DNA of 14,980 nucleotides from Flexicrinis sp001567485 (GCA_030263635.1 SZPI01000083.1:1-14980), one strand, 5' to 3'; counted from the stretch's first letter, positions 1-7,218 are shown. Notes: generated by a model from the sequence alone, not told the origin. Numbers and translations: made by a program.

Positions 1-280
1 AAGCGATCAGCGCGACGGCACGCGCAAAATCCACAACGGATAGTGGCACGAACTGCGGCGCTTGCGTGGCGAGTAGGTTTGAGAACCGAACCATCGCAGC
101 CGTTCCACCCAACCGTTGGAGGTCGTAGATCGCCTCAACGAGGACAACATCCGGGATGAGCAATCCCGTTTTATGGATGGTGGCGAATGTTTTTGCCTTC
201 TCATGGTTGCGGTCGTGCGGATAACCCAATGCAACGAGATAGCTGGCATCAACGAGAATCCCGGTCGTCTCGTTAGGCAT
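1..280 (-). CDS. PIN-domain toxin (VapC-like), 3' part cut by window edge
   Basis: Reading the minus strand from the ATG at 280 gives an open frame of 93 codons that runs off the left end of the window. It begins MPNETTGILVDASYLVALGY, and the hydrophobic strand plus Asp (ILVDAS, D11) and the later LLIPDVVLVEAIYDL (E49) are the first two acidic sites of PIN-family ribonucleases. The remaining conserved acids would lie beyond the edge. VapC-type PIN proteins are metal-dependent RNases, usually cutting tRNA or rRNA, held inactive by the antitoxin made from the same message. The start overlaps the end of the upstream antitoxin by 8 nt (ATGCCTAA), the usual translational coupling of such pairs. 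Family assignment is firm; activity and RNA target cannot be judged from a partial protein. Confidence 0.85.
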   Translation of the reverse strand, partial: MPNETTGILVDASYLVALGYPHDRNHEKAKTFATIHKTGLLIPDVVLVEAIYDLQRLGGTAAMVRFSNLLATQAPQFVPLSVVDFARAVALIA

Positions 281-557
281 CGCCCCCACCACTACTTTGC
301 ATGCGTTCCCACTTTTCGCGCAGGTGCTGCTGGAAATACGCGCGGCTGTTCAGTGATGCGTCGTCGTCGTCGATCCAGTCGATATCGGCGGCTTCCATAC
401 CCTCCGCGACCGTCAGCGCCCAGTTTCCGCTTGCTGCCGGCGCATAAGTATTGAGCAGCTCGCTGAATACGTCGTCCAGCGACCGCCCCTGCCGTTCAGC
501 CAGTGTTTCTAAACGCTCCACCAGATCGGAGCGCAGCGTAATTGTTCGGTCAGTCAT
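273..557 (-). CDS. Ribbon-helix-helix (CopG-like) antitoxin
   Basis: 94 aa. Residues 5-38 (from TITLRSDLVERLETLAERQG through the helix ending ELLNTY) have the strand-helix-helix pattern of ribbon-helix-helix DNA-binding proteins. The acidic, aromatic tail (WIDDDD, then AYFQQHLREKW near residues 61-83) fits a toxin-binding segment. It would bind the PIN toxin encoded immediately downstream and repress its own promoter, as is known for RHH antitoxins. The ATG at 557 is chosen because GGAGA (567-571) sits 9 nt upstream. A further in-frame ATG at 599 lies upstream of the TATAAT at 588-593 and would not be on the message. Genes overlap by 8 nt. The antitoxin role is inferred from arrangement and fold pattern. 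Confidence 0.82.
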   Translation of the reverse strand: MTDRTITLRSDLVERLETLAERQGRSLDDVFSELLNTYAPAASGNWALTVAEGMEAADIDWIDDDDASLNSRAYFQQHLREKWERMQSSGGGDA

Positions 558-566
558 TAAGCTGGG

Positions 567-571
567 TCTCC
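567..571 (-). promoter_or_regulatory. Ribosome binding site deciding the antitoxin start
   Basis: GGAGA on the minus strand, 9 nt before the ATG at 557. It favours this start over the in-frame ATG at 599. Confidence 0.55.
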
Positions 572-587
572 ATCTCGTTTGGTTTCT

Positions 588-593
588 ATTATA
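588..593 (-). promoter_or_regulatory. -10 box of the RHH/PIN operon
   Basis: The minus strand reads a perfect TATAAT here. It would start a message near 581, about 24 nt before the antitoxin ATG at 557. No convincing -35 box is visible at the right distance (TCATCG at 17-nt spacing), which would suit a promoter controlled by its antitoxin. It is supported only by the -10 match and position. Confidence 0.42.
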
Positions 594-717
594 GTGCATT
601 TACGGCAGCGCGATGATTTTCAGTTCAAATCCGCCGGTGATGAGTCGCGTCCACGCATTCACATCCAGATCGATCCTCAAAAGGTCAGTCCCACCTGCCG
701 AGCGAAGCTTGCGATCG

Positions 718-960
718 GACATTACCCACTACATGCACGGCCCGCTGGGGATGTTCGCCCAGCGCAACCCGGACGCCTCATGGGACTGGATGCTGCACGA
801 TGGGCTGGGGAGCGTGCGCGGCGTGTTCGACGGGACGCTGCAAAGCGCGGCAGAGTATGATCCGTTTGGCGATCCCGATTGTCGCGTCCAGCGGCACCGC
901 CTACGGCTTCACCGGCGCGCTGACCGACGGCAGCGGGCTGGTGTACCTACGCGCGCGGTA
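718..960 (+). pseudogene. RHS-repeat core remnant I (frameshifted)
   Basis: The translation reads MHGPLGMFAQRNPD, then MLHDGLGSVRGVFDG, then AAEYDPFG. After a one-base shift near 873-876 it continues as GTAYGFTGALTDGSGLVYLR and ARY. This is the C-terminal RHS-associated core of YD-repeat proteins (large secreted or toxin-carrying shells). Compared with remnant II, one extra base breaks the frame. There is no start, no upstream YD repeats, and the usual core end (RARYYDP and onward) is lost after 960. It is a dead fragment. Identity is clear from the motifs; the 5' limit is approximate. Confidence 0.85.
844..953 (+). repeat. Direct repeat copy A (RHS core DNA)
   Basis: 110 bp closely matching 1777-1885 in the same orientation. 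It differs by scattered substitutions and one extra base in this copy near 873-876. Similarity stops just after the codons for VYLR in both copies. The pair brackets the VapBC-like module. Confidence 0.85.
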
Positions 961-1035
961 TACCTGTCCAAAACCTGCGCTACAATTGGAGTCAGACCAG
1001 AAGCCAGCGATCCGTTGCGAAAAGGCAGGCACATC

Positions 1036-1278
1036 ATGGACACCATCGGAGAGATGACATACGCCGAACTCCAGCGCCTGATTGACGAGCGGGTCAAGGC
1101 GCGCATAGCCGAAGTGATCGGCCGGTTTGACGTGTCCGAGTCGGAGGTCGTGGCTGAAGGCGAGCCAGACCCTCACGCGTGGGAACAGGTCAAGCACGAC
1201 ATCGAGCAGGATCGGTGGATTCCGCCGCCCGGCGCAAAGTCGTCACTGCAGCTCCTCCGCGAAGATCGCGATCACTGA
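1036..1278 (+). CDS. VapB-like antitoxin of PIN toxin
   Basis: 80 aa, starting MDTIGEMTYAELQRLIDERV. The N-terminal half is a charged amphipathic helix region. The tail WIPPPGAKSSLQLLREDRDH, rich in Pro and ending in LREDR, is a form I recognise from small antitoxins placed before PIN genes in Chloroflexota and cyanobacteria; such tails wrap the toxin. Its stop shares one base with the toxin start (TGATG), so the two are translationally coupled. A weak purine run GGCAGG (1024-1029) precedes the ATG by 6 nt, and TACAAT at 981-986 is a possible -10 box with no clear -35. No DNA-binding fold is obvious. The open frame continues upstream into RHS remnant I, but that extension is not part of this gene. 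Confidence 0.75.
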   Translation: MDTIGEMTYAELQRLIDERVKARIAEVIGRFDVSESEVVAEGEPDPHAWEQVKHDIEQDRWIPPPGAKSSLQLLREDRDH

Positions 1279-1700
1279 TGGCGCTGTTGGTTGTCGACGC
1301 GAGCGTTGTCATTGAATACCTTATTCAGGGGCCGTACACGGATAGCGTGCGGGATTTCTTCGCGCATGTGGCAGCGGATGATCGGCTGCTAATCCCCGAG
1401 TTCGGGCTGCTTGAATGTACGAACGTGATTTGGAAACAGATCCGATTCAATCAGATGCCGGTGGACAATGCACAGACACTGGTCGGGCACCTGAGGCGGA
1501 TGCCGCTCCAGCGCGTGCCGCTCAAATCAAGCCTCGATACGGCGCTCACTTTAGCGATCAGGCATACACTGTCGGTGTATGACTCGGCATACATTGCGAT
1601 CGCCCAGCGAGCGGACGCGCCGCTTGTAAGTCTTGACCAATCCCAACGGCGTGCAGCCACGGCTGAAGGGGTATTGCTCGCTCCGGTTGGCGATCTCTAG
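1278..1700 (+). CDS. PIN-domain RNase toxin (VapC-like)
   Basis: 140 aa, a normal full length for VapC. It starts MALLVVDASVVIEYL (D7) and continues with LLIPEFGLLECTNVIWK (E46), SVYDSAYIAIAQ (D102) and APLVSLDQSQRRAA (D120). These are the four acidic positions that hold metal in PIN RNases, so the protein appears intact. VapC toxins cut specific RNAs to slow growth when the antitoxin is degraded. The start is fixed by the one-base TGATG overlap with the antitoxin stop. The pair lies between two fragments of RHS core, suggesting it arrived as a cassette or was kept while the RHS gene decayed. It is unlike the minus-strand PIN gene at the window start, so this is a second, independent module. 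Confidence 0.92.
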   Translation: MALLVVDASVVIEYLIQGPYTDSVRDFFAHVAADDRLLIPEFGLLECTNVIWKQIRFNQMPVDNAQTLVGHLRRMPLQRVPLKSSLDTALTLAIRHTLSVYDSAYIAIAQRADAPLVSLDQSQRRAATAEGVLLAPVGDL

Positions 1701-1721
1701 TTGCATGTTGCATATTGCACT
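1701..1721. repeat. Heptamer repeat TTGCATR x3
   Basis: TTGCATG, TTGCATA and TTGCACT follow one another starting at the base after the toxin stop codon. The 7-base period matches the other intergenic arrays of this window, although the unit is different. Confidence 0.6.
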
Positions 1722-1734
1722 TCCACACGAGACA

Positions 1735-1890
1735 GTCTACAACCCGGCGGGCCGCGTGACGACGATTCACCACCACAGCGCGGCAGAGTACGATCCGTTT
1801 GGCGAGCCGATTATCGCGCCCATCGGCACCGCCTACGGCTTCACCGGCGAGCTGACTGACGGCAGCGGGCTGGTGTATCTGCGCGATCCG
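1735..1890 (+). pseudogene. RHS/YD-repeat remnant II
   Basis: In frame, VYNPAGRVTTI looks like a YD repeat. It is joined almost directly to AAEYDPFGEP, then GTAYGFTGELTDGSGLVYLR, after which RHS similarity ends (DPRTWNG instead of ARYYDP). The HDGLGSVRGV segment present in remnant I is missing, so this copy has an internal deletion as well as lost ends. Its core portion is the partner of 844-953 but without the extra base, so it shows the ancestral frame. Non-functional. Confidence 0.8.
1777..1885 (+). repeat. Direct repeat copy B (RHS core DNA)
   Basis: 109 bp partner of 844-953, same orientation, with scattered substitutions and one indel. It lies about 0.93 kb downstream of copy A with the toxin-antitoxin pair between them. 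Confidence 0.85.
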
Positions 1891-2006
1891 CGGACGTGGA
1901 ACGGCTGCGCGTGGGTCGAGGGGAATGTGATCGCACGAATCGCCATGTCGAGGCTCGCTATCGCATCCTCCAGCGTTACGTCAAGCATGTGAGACGGTTT
2001 GCGAAC

Positions 2007-5000
2007 CTAAGAATTCAGCTTAACGTCCTCGGTGATGGGCGAAGACGCCGAGGGATATCCCCGCTTAGCGCTGGCCGCAGCTTTCTTCTGCCGCGCAAGT
2101 TCGACGGTGAACACACTACCCTGCCCGAATGCACTGTCAACGCGAATTGTGCCGTTGTGCAGGTCAATGATCCGTTTGGTGATGGGAAGCCCCATGCCCA
2201 ATCCGCTGGCATTACTAGAACGCGCTTTGTCGACTTTGTAGAGTCGTTCGAAAATGCGGGTATGTTCGGACGGATCGATGCCGATACCCGTATCGTGCAC
2301 GTTAATCCGAACGGTGTCCTCGTCTGCGACGACCTCCACGGTAATTGTGCCGCCGTGAGGGGTGAAGGTAATCGCGTTGTCGATCAGATTTGACAAGGCC
2401 TTGAGCATGGAGCCTTCTTCGCCGTTGATATACACCGGCTCATCAGACGCCTTCAACACTATCTCGAGACCGGCCTGCTGCACAGACTCGATGGCACGGT
2501 CGACAGCGTTGCGTACGAGCACGTTAACGTCGATGATGCCCATACTCGGCGTCGATTTGTCGAGCTCGAGCATCGTCAGCAAGCCGTCGATCAGGCGGCT
2601 CAGCCGCTGCGCCTGCTCGCCGACCGTCTCCAACCTGCTGATCTGATCAGGCGATTCAGCCTTGCGCTTGAGCAGATACACACTGGTTTGAATAATCGAC
2701 AGCGGCGTGCGGAAATCGTGGCTGGCGTCGCGGATGAAGTCCGACAAGATGCGCATTTGCTCCCGTTCGAGCGAGAGCCTCAACTCACGCTGTTCGAGAT
2801 GGCGGCGTTCGGTGATGTCGGTCAGCACTGCATACGAGCCGTCGGGTTGACCGTCCACTACCCGCGTGACGCCGGTAACGATGACATCGCGCAGGCCGCC
2901 ATCGACACGGCGCAGGCGGGCGGTGTAGGTCGATGCGTGCCCAAGCCGGCGCAGCGCGAAATTTATGTCATATTGCGGGGCCGTCGCCTCGTCGTAGTAC
3001 TGGCGCGCCATCTGGCCGACCAGATCGTCACGTTCGACGCCGATCAGTTCTGCCATCGCCGGGTTGACGAACAACAGCCGTCCCGTTCCGTCAACCACCG
3101 CGACCCCCTGACCGAGGTTATCCATGATGGTGGTCAGGAAGTCGTGGTTCGTCTCCAGTTCACGCTCGACCCGTTCGCGATGGATGGCCGCGCCGAGATT
3201 ATCTGCGGCCAACTGGAGCGCGTCGATCTCCGAATCGCCCCACAAGCGCGCGTTCACGCAGTCATCAAAGCCGATCATGCCCCACCACTCGTCCTGCACG
3301 TAAATCGGCATGATCGCCAACGAACGGATGTCTTGGGTGGAGAGGAATTCGCGCTCGCTGTCCGGGAACTCGTCGATCAAGCCATATACCGCAAGGCGCT
3401 GCGACATCTGTTCATGCCACCGCGCGAATCCGACCTCATGCACATCGAGGTTCTGCAAGTCGGGATTATCCACCTCCGGGACGATGCCGGGCGCGCACCA
3501 CTCGTACAGCTGCGACCACAGCAAGCGTCCAAATGGGCTGTAATGAACCCGGAACACATAGGCCCGGCTTACGTCCACGGCTTCGCCTAACAATCGCAGC
3601 AGTGTCTCAACTTGAAGCTGCCAGCTGCCGGAGTGTAAAAACGCTTCCGAGGTCAAGGTGACAGCACGCAGCACCGCGTCGCGCCGCGCCAGCTCGATCT
3701 CGGCGCGCTTGCGCCGTGTGATGTCCATATACGTCCCGATCAAGCGAGAACTGTTGGCGTCCAACATCGCGCCTCGGGCCATCATCCAGCGCGGGCCGTC
3801 GTCCGAATTGACGCGGAACTCAACCTCAAACTGGCTGCGCGCCCCCCTGCGATATTCATCCAGCGCGGCCGTGATCTTTCGGGCGTCGTCGTCGGATACA
3901 ATCCGTGCATAATCGTCGTAGTGGGTAAACAACTCGATTCCGGCCGTTCTCAGGATTTCGCGTGTGAGTTCATCCGTGGTCACCACGCCGCTTGCCATAT
4001 CGTATTCAAATACACCGATATGGCTGAACAGGATCGCTTGGCTGAAGCGCGCGTTGATCTGGCTTAACTGCGCGCGTGCTTGTTCAAGCTCGGTCAAGTC
4101 CTGCGCGACCAGAATCATGCCGGTCGTCTCGCCGCTGCTGTCCGTCAGCGGTGACGTGGACAACGACACCGGCAGCAAGCGGCCGTCTTTGGTCTTGAGG
4201 CAGCGGTTCGTTTGCGCTTCCGAGCGCCGCACCCCGATCAGCGTTTCGATACCGGCCTGATCTTCGGCGTCCTCCATCAGCATCTTGAGCGGTTCGCCAT
4301 ACAGCTCGCCTTCGGTATAGCCGAGCACCGCCTGCGCAGCGGAATTGGTGCGCAGAATCGTGCCGTCGAGATTGACCACGATCAACAGGTCGGCCATCGA
4401 ACTGAGGATCGCCGCAAGCTGGCGCTCGCCGTACTGCACGACCTCAAGCGCCTCGGCAGTGACCTTGCCGATCTCCGTGCGCCGCTGCGTATTGAAGACG
4501 AGCAGCACCGTCAGCACCAGCATCAACGCATACAGCGCCATCTCGATCACAAGGATCTGCGTGTCGTTGAGCAGCAGCAGCGGGCCGGTGTTCATGCCAG
4601 CGATGATCTGCGAATGCTGGAGGAACAGATACACGAACCCGCCCAGTCCGAGCGTTAACGCGCCGGCCCATCCCAACAGCGCGCCGACGCAAATCGCCAG
4701 CGCGACGTGGTTGGCGGCGATGATATACAGGTTGACGCCCATCAGGTCGGGACACGTCGTCAGCGCCAGCCACAGCGAGAAGATTTGCAGGGTGCTGCCG
4801 AGACGCAGGTTTCTATGCGAGAGAAGATAGAGGCTCCAAACACAAAGAAATAGGTTAATCGTAAGAACTAGGCGCTGGACGTTGACGAGCGTCGCCTGAT
4901 ACTCAGGAAACGGCACAATAAAGAGCGCGGCGAGAAAGGCCGCGGTTGCAAGTAACCCTGCGTAGGCAAGCGCCCGCAGCACATAGAGCAGATGTTTGGA

Positions 5001-5102
5001 TTGCTCATCCTCGATGGGAGGAGGAACAGGAAGATGTTTGAGGAGAAATGCCATCAGTAAGATCGCTCGGCCTAGTTCGTGCATGCGGAGATGATCCAAC
5101 AT
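2007..5102 (-). CDS. Multi-PAS/GAF membrane sensor histidine kinase
   Basis: 1031 aa. About six hydrophobic segments (roughly 42-63, 75-95, 101-118, 122-143, 144-162, 182-204) anchor it. Then come PAS (about 225-340), PAS (350-465, ending GTYMDITRRKRAE), GAF (490-645), PAS (650-765, ending VLTDITERR), HisKA with the H-box ASHDFRTPLS (H795), and a HATPase with LSNLIDNA (N905/N909), DTGIGI (937-942), F951 and GLGMGL (967-972). All catalytic boxes are present, so it should autophosphorylate and pass phosphate to an unseen response regulator; none is adjacent and no receiver domain is fused. The signal is unknown. Start is uncertain: ATG at 5102 or at 5084 (MHELGRA), neither with a strong ribosome site. 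The gene is divergent from the carboxylase cluster. Confidence 0.93.
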   Translation of the reverse strand: MLDHLRMHELGRAILLMAFLLKHLPVPPPIEDEQSKHLLYVLRALAYAGLLATAAFLAALFIVPFPEYQATLVNVQRLVLTINLFLCVWSLYLLSHRNLRLGSTLQIFSLWLALTTCPDLMGVNLYIIAANHVALAICVGALLGWAGALTLGLGGFVYLFLQHSQIIAGMNTGPLLLLNDTQILVIEMALYALMLVLTVLLVFNTQRRTEIGKVTAEALEVVQYGERQLAAILSSMADLLIVVNLDGTILRTNSAAQAVLGYTEGELYGEPLKMLMEDAEDQAGIETLIGVRRSEAQTNRCLKTKDGRLLPVSLSTSPLTDSSGETTGMILVAQDLTELEQARAQLSQINARFSQAILFSHIGVFEYDMASGVVTTDELTREILRTAGIELFTHYDDYARIVSDDDARKITAALDEYRRGARSQFEVEFRVNSDDGPRWMMARGAMLDANSSRLIGTYMDITRRKRAEIELARRDAVLRAVTLTSEAFLHSGSWQLQVETLLRLLGEAVDVSRAYVFRVHYSPFGRLLWSQLYEWCAPGIVPEVDNPDLQNLDVHEVGFARWHEQMSQRLAVYGLIDEFPDSEREFLSTQDIRSLAIMPIYVQDEWWGMIGFDDCVNARLWGDSEIDALQLAADNLGAAIHRERVERELETNHDFLTTIMDNLGQGVAVVDGTGRLLFVNPAMAELIGVERDDLVGQMARQYYDEATAPQYDINFALRRLGHASTYTARLRRVDGGLRDVIVTGVTRVVDGQPDGSYAVLTDITERRHLEQRELRLSLEREQMRILSDFIRDASHDFRTPLSIIQTSVYLLKRKAESPDQISRLETVGEQAQRLSRLIDGLLTMLELDKSTPSMGIIDVNVLVRNAVDRAIESVQQAGLEIVLKASDEPVYINGEEGSMLKALSNLIDNAITFTPHGGTITVEVVADEDTVRINVHDTGIGIDPSEHTRIFERLYKVDKARSSNASGLGMGLPITKRIIDLHNGTIRVDSAFGQGSVFTVELARQKKAAASAKRGYPSASSPITEDVKLNS

Positions 5103-5182
5103 CCCAGTGTACAGTGCTTTTCTCTGTGATAAATCAGTGCTGCCTTAATGCTTCTGCGCCTGCTCCCGTATTCATCAACGCG

Positions 5183-5212
5183 CTGACAAATGATGGGCGA
5201 AACGTCTATAAT
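5183..5212 (+). promoter_or_regulatory. Sigma70-type promoter, probably giving a leaderless mRNA
   Basis: CTGACA (5183-5188), 18-nt spacer, TATAAT (5207-5212). The expected first transcribed base, 7 nt after the -10 box, is A5220, which is itself the A of an ATG. It would drive the four-TM gene and the carboxyltransferase behind it. This is the best promoter match in the window. Confidence 0.7.
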
Positions 5213-5219
5213 TCGTGCT

Positions 5220-5615
5220 ATGGTGACCGACGACCGCCGCCGTGCGCGGCCCCGCTGGCTTGCCGCCACGAGCCTTGCGGCCGCGCTGGTTCTCGCGGTG
5301 CTGGCCGGTCGTGCGGGAACCACCGTCTTCGGCCCACCGCCGATATTTGAGTTCGTATTCGGCGTAGTGGGCGCGGTGGCGATGCTGCTGCTGACAGCGG
5401 TGCTGTGGCGGATGCGGCGTGGGAGTGCGGCATGGGCGCTGGCGTTGGCGGGATGGAGCGGGCTAGCCGCCGCCGTGACAGTGCGTCTGGCGTTGTTTGC
5501 CCGCGCCGATTACGATCGTGCCCGCTTGCCGTTCTTTAGCGTGGTGACCGTGGCACTGTTGGCGGCCGCTGGGGTGACCGTGTTGTGGCGCCGTCACCGA
5601 GGGCGGCCGTCTTGA
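5220..5615 (+). CDS. Small four-TM membrane protein upstream of carboxyltransferase
   Basis: 131 aa, family not recognised. The N-terminus is short and basic (DDRRRARPRW), followed by four hydrophobic stretches near 13-30, 43-63, 69-93 and 103-123. The loops are Arg-rich (WRMRRGSA, ARADYDRARL) and the end is basic (WRRHRGRPS). I see no catalytic motif. The ATG at 5220 is preferred over the in-frame ATG at 5190 because the latter lies between the -35 and -10 boxes of the promoter at 5183-5212; the message would begin at or next to 5220, so translation would be leaderless. The stop is 13 nt before the carboxyltransferase ATG, so the two are almost certainly co-transcribed. A role with the carboxylase (for example membrane attachment) is only a guess from position. 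Confidence 0.72.
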   Translation: MVTDDRRRARPRWLAATSLAAALVLAVLAGRAGTTVFGPPPIFEFVFGVVGAVAMLLLTAVLWRMRRGSAAWALALAGWSGLAAAVTVRLALFARADYDRARLPFFSVVTVALLAAAGVTVLWRRHRGRPS

Positions 5616-5616
5616 T

Positions 5617-5621
5617 GGGAG
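5617..5621 (+). promoter_or_regulatory. Ribosome binding site deciding the carboxyltransferase start
   Basis: GGGAG lies 7 nt before the ATG at 5629 but only 1 nt before the in-frame ATG at 5623. It therefore supports 5629 as the real start. Confidence 0.6.
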
Positions 5622-5628
5622 TATGTTT

Positions 5629-7206
5629 ATGACCTTGGTTGAGAAGGACAGCATCCAGCACGCCGATCCGAAGGTCGAGGCCCTGCGCGCCAAGCGTGCG
5701 CGGGCGCTGGCGGGCGGTGGTGAGGAACGGATCAAGCGGCAGCACGAAAGCGGCCGCAATACCGCGCGTGAACGCCTCGACATCCTGCTTGACGCCGGCA
5801 GTTTCCGCGAGATCGGCGCGTTTGTCGAACACCGTTCCAGCAACTTCGGCATGGACAAGCAGCGCATCCCCGGCGACGGGGTCGTGACGGGCTGGGGGAC
5901 GATCGACGGCCGGCTCGTCTACGTCTACTCGCAGGATTTCACGGTCGTCGGCGGCTCAGTCAGCGAAACGCACGCGCAGAAGATCTGCCATCTGCTCGAA
6001 ATGGCGATGCGCAACGGCGCGCCGGTGATTGGCCTCAACGACAGCGGCGGCGCGCGCATTCACGAAGGCGTCGAATCGCTCGCCGGTTATGCCGATATCT
6101 TCCTGCGCAATACGATGGCGTCGGGCGTGATCCCGCAGCTTTCCGTCATTATGGGGCCGTGCGCGGGCGGGTCGGTGTATTCCCCGGCGCTCACCGACTT
6201 CATCTTCATGGTCAAGAACACCAGCTATATGTTCATCACCGGGCCGGACGTGGTCAAGCAGGTCACGCACGAGGAGGTCTCGTTCGAGGATCTCGGCGGC
6301 GCGAGTGTGCACAGCACCCGAAGCGGAGTGTGCCATTTCGTCGGCGAGAACGAGACCGAAACGCTGTTGATGCTGCGCCAACTGCTGAGCTACATGCCGC
6401 AGAACAACATGGAAGACCCGTTGTTCGTGGCGACGCCCGACGACCCGCTGCGATCTGACCCGGCGCTCGACACGCTGGTGCCGGACAGCCCGAACAAGCC
6501 CTACGACATCAAAGACGCGGTCGACCGCATCGTCGATCACGGCACGTTCTTTGAGATTCAACCGGACTACGCGGCCAACATTGTGGTCGGGTTCGCGCGC
6601 CTCGGCGGGCACAGCGTCGGCATTGTCGCTAATCAGCCGATGGTGCTGGCCGGTGTGCTTGATATCCCGGCCAGCGAGAAGGCCGCGCGTTTCGTGCGTT
6701 TCTGCGACTGCTTTAACATCCCGCTGATCACCTTCGTCGACGTGCCCGGCTACCTGCCCGGCACCGATCAGGAGCATCACGGCATCATCACCAGCGGGGC
6801 CAAGCTGCTGTACGCCTACTGTGAAGCGACCGTGCCCAAGCTCACCGTCACCACGCGCAAGGCGTACGGCGGCGCGTACTGCGTCATGTCCAGCAAGCAC
6901 ATCCGCAGCGACATCAATCTGGCATGGCCGACGGCAGAGATCGCCGTGATGGGGCCGGAGGGCGCGGTCGAGATCATCTATCGTCGTGAGCTGCAAAAGG
7001 CGGAAGACCCGGCAGCGCTCAAGGCCAAGCTGGCGGCCGAGTACCGTGAGAAGTTCGCCAATCCGTATATCGCCGCGAGCCGTGGTTTTGTAGACGACGT
7101 GATCGAGCCGCGTGACACACGCGCCCGCCTGATCAACGCGCTGGGCGTGCTGCAGAACAAGCGCGACGAAAACCCGCCCAAGAAGCACGGCAACATCCCG
7201 CTCTAA
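5629..7206 (+). CDS. Acyl-CoA carboxylase, carboxyltransferase (beta) subunit
   Basis: 525 aa, normal length for the PccB/AccD5 family. It moves the carboxyl group from carboxybiotin to an acyl-CoA alpha carbon (acetyl-, propionyl- or similar CoA) in the cytoplasm, using the biotin carboxylase and carrier encoded downstream. Two crotonase-like halves are seen: ARERLDILLD and GGSVSETHAQK, then GPCAGGSVYSPAL (G180-G181, first oxyanion pair), and in the second half PGYLPGTDQEHHGI, AYGGAYCVMSSKH (G415-A416, second oxyanion pair) and AWPTAEIAVMGPEGAVEIIY. In known propionyl-CoA carboxylases the residue after GGAY is Asp (Asp422 in Streptomyces coelicolor PccB) and influences substrate choice; here it is Cys418. 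Substrate is therefore left open. Start chosen from GGGAG at 5617-5621. Confidence 0.95.
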   Translation: MTLVEKDSIQHADPKVEALRAKRARALAGGGEERIKRQHESGRNTARERLDILLDAGSFREIGAFVEHRSSNFGMDKQRIPGDGVVTGWGTIDGRLVYVYSQDFTVVGGSVSETHAQKICHLLEMAMRNGAPVIGLNDSGGARIHEGVESLAGYADIFLRNTMASGVIPQLSVIMGPCAGGSVYSPALTDFIFMVKNTSYMFITGPDVVKQVTHEEVSFEDLGGASVHSTRSGVCHFVGENETETLLMLRQLLSYMPQNNMEDPLFVATPDDPLRSDPALDTLVPDSPNKPYDIKDAVDRIVDHGTFFEIQPDYAANIVVGFARLGGHSVGIVANQPMVLAGVLDIPASEKAARFVRFCDCFNIPLITFVDVPGYLPGTDQEHHGIITSGAKLLYAYCEATVPKLTVTTRKAYGGAYCVMSSKHIRSDINLAWPTAEIAVMGPEGAVEIIYRRELQKAEDPAALKAKLAAEYREKFANPYIAASRGFVDDVIEPRDTRARLINALGVLQNKRDENPPKKHGNIPL

Positions 7207-7218
7207 GCGCGAAGTTGA

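Noticed and set aside
613..1278. A single 221-aa protein joining the RHS piece to the antitoxin
   Set aside because: The frame is open by chance across the RHS frameshift; the antitoxin has its own ATG at 1036, and the joining residues match no family.
1896..2393. 165-codon open frame on the plus strand
   Set aside because: It runs from the RHS debris into the antisense of the kinase gene; no coherent motif. A transposase remnant near 1930-1990 was considered but not supported.
2688..3590. 300-codon open frame on the plus strand
   Set aside because: Antisense to the histidine kinase; no recognisable domains.
5190..5219. Earlier ATG for the four-TM protein
   Set aside because: It lies within the spacer of the promoter at 5183-5212 and would not be transcribed from it.
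5956..7188. 410-codon open frame on the minus strand
   Set aside because: Antisense to the carboxyltransferase, whose family identity is unambiguous.
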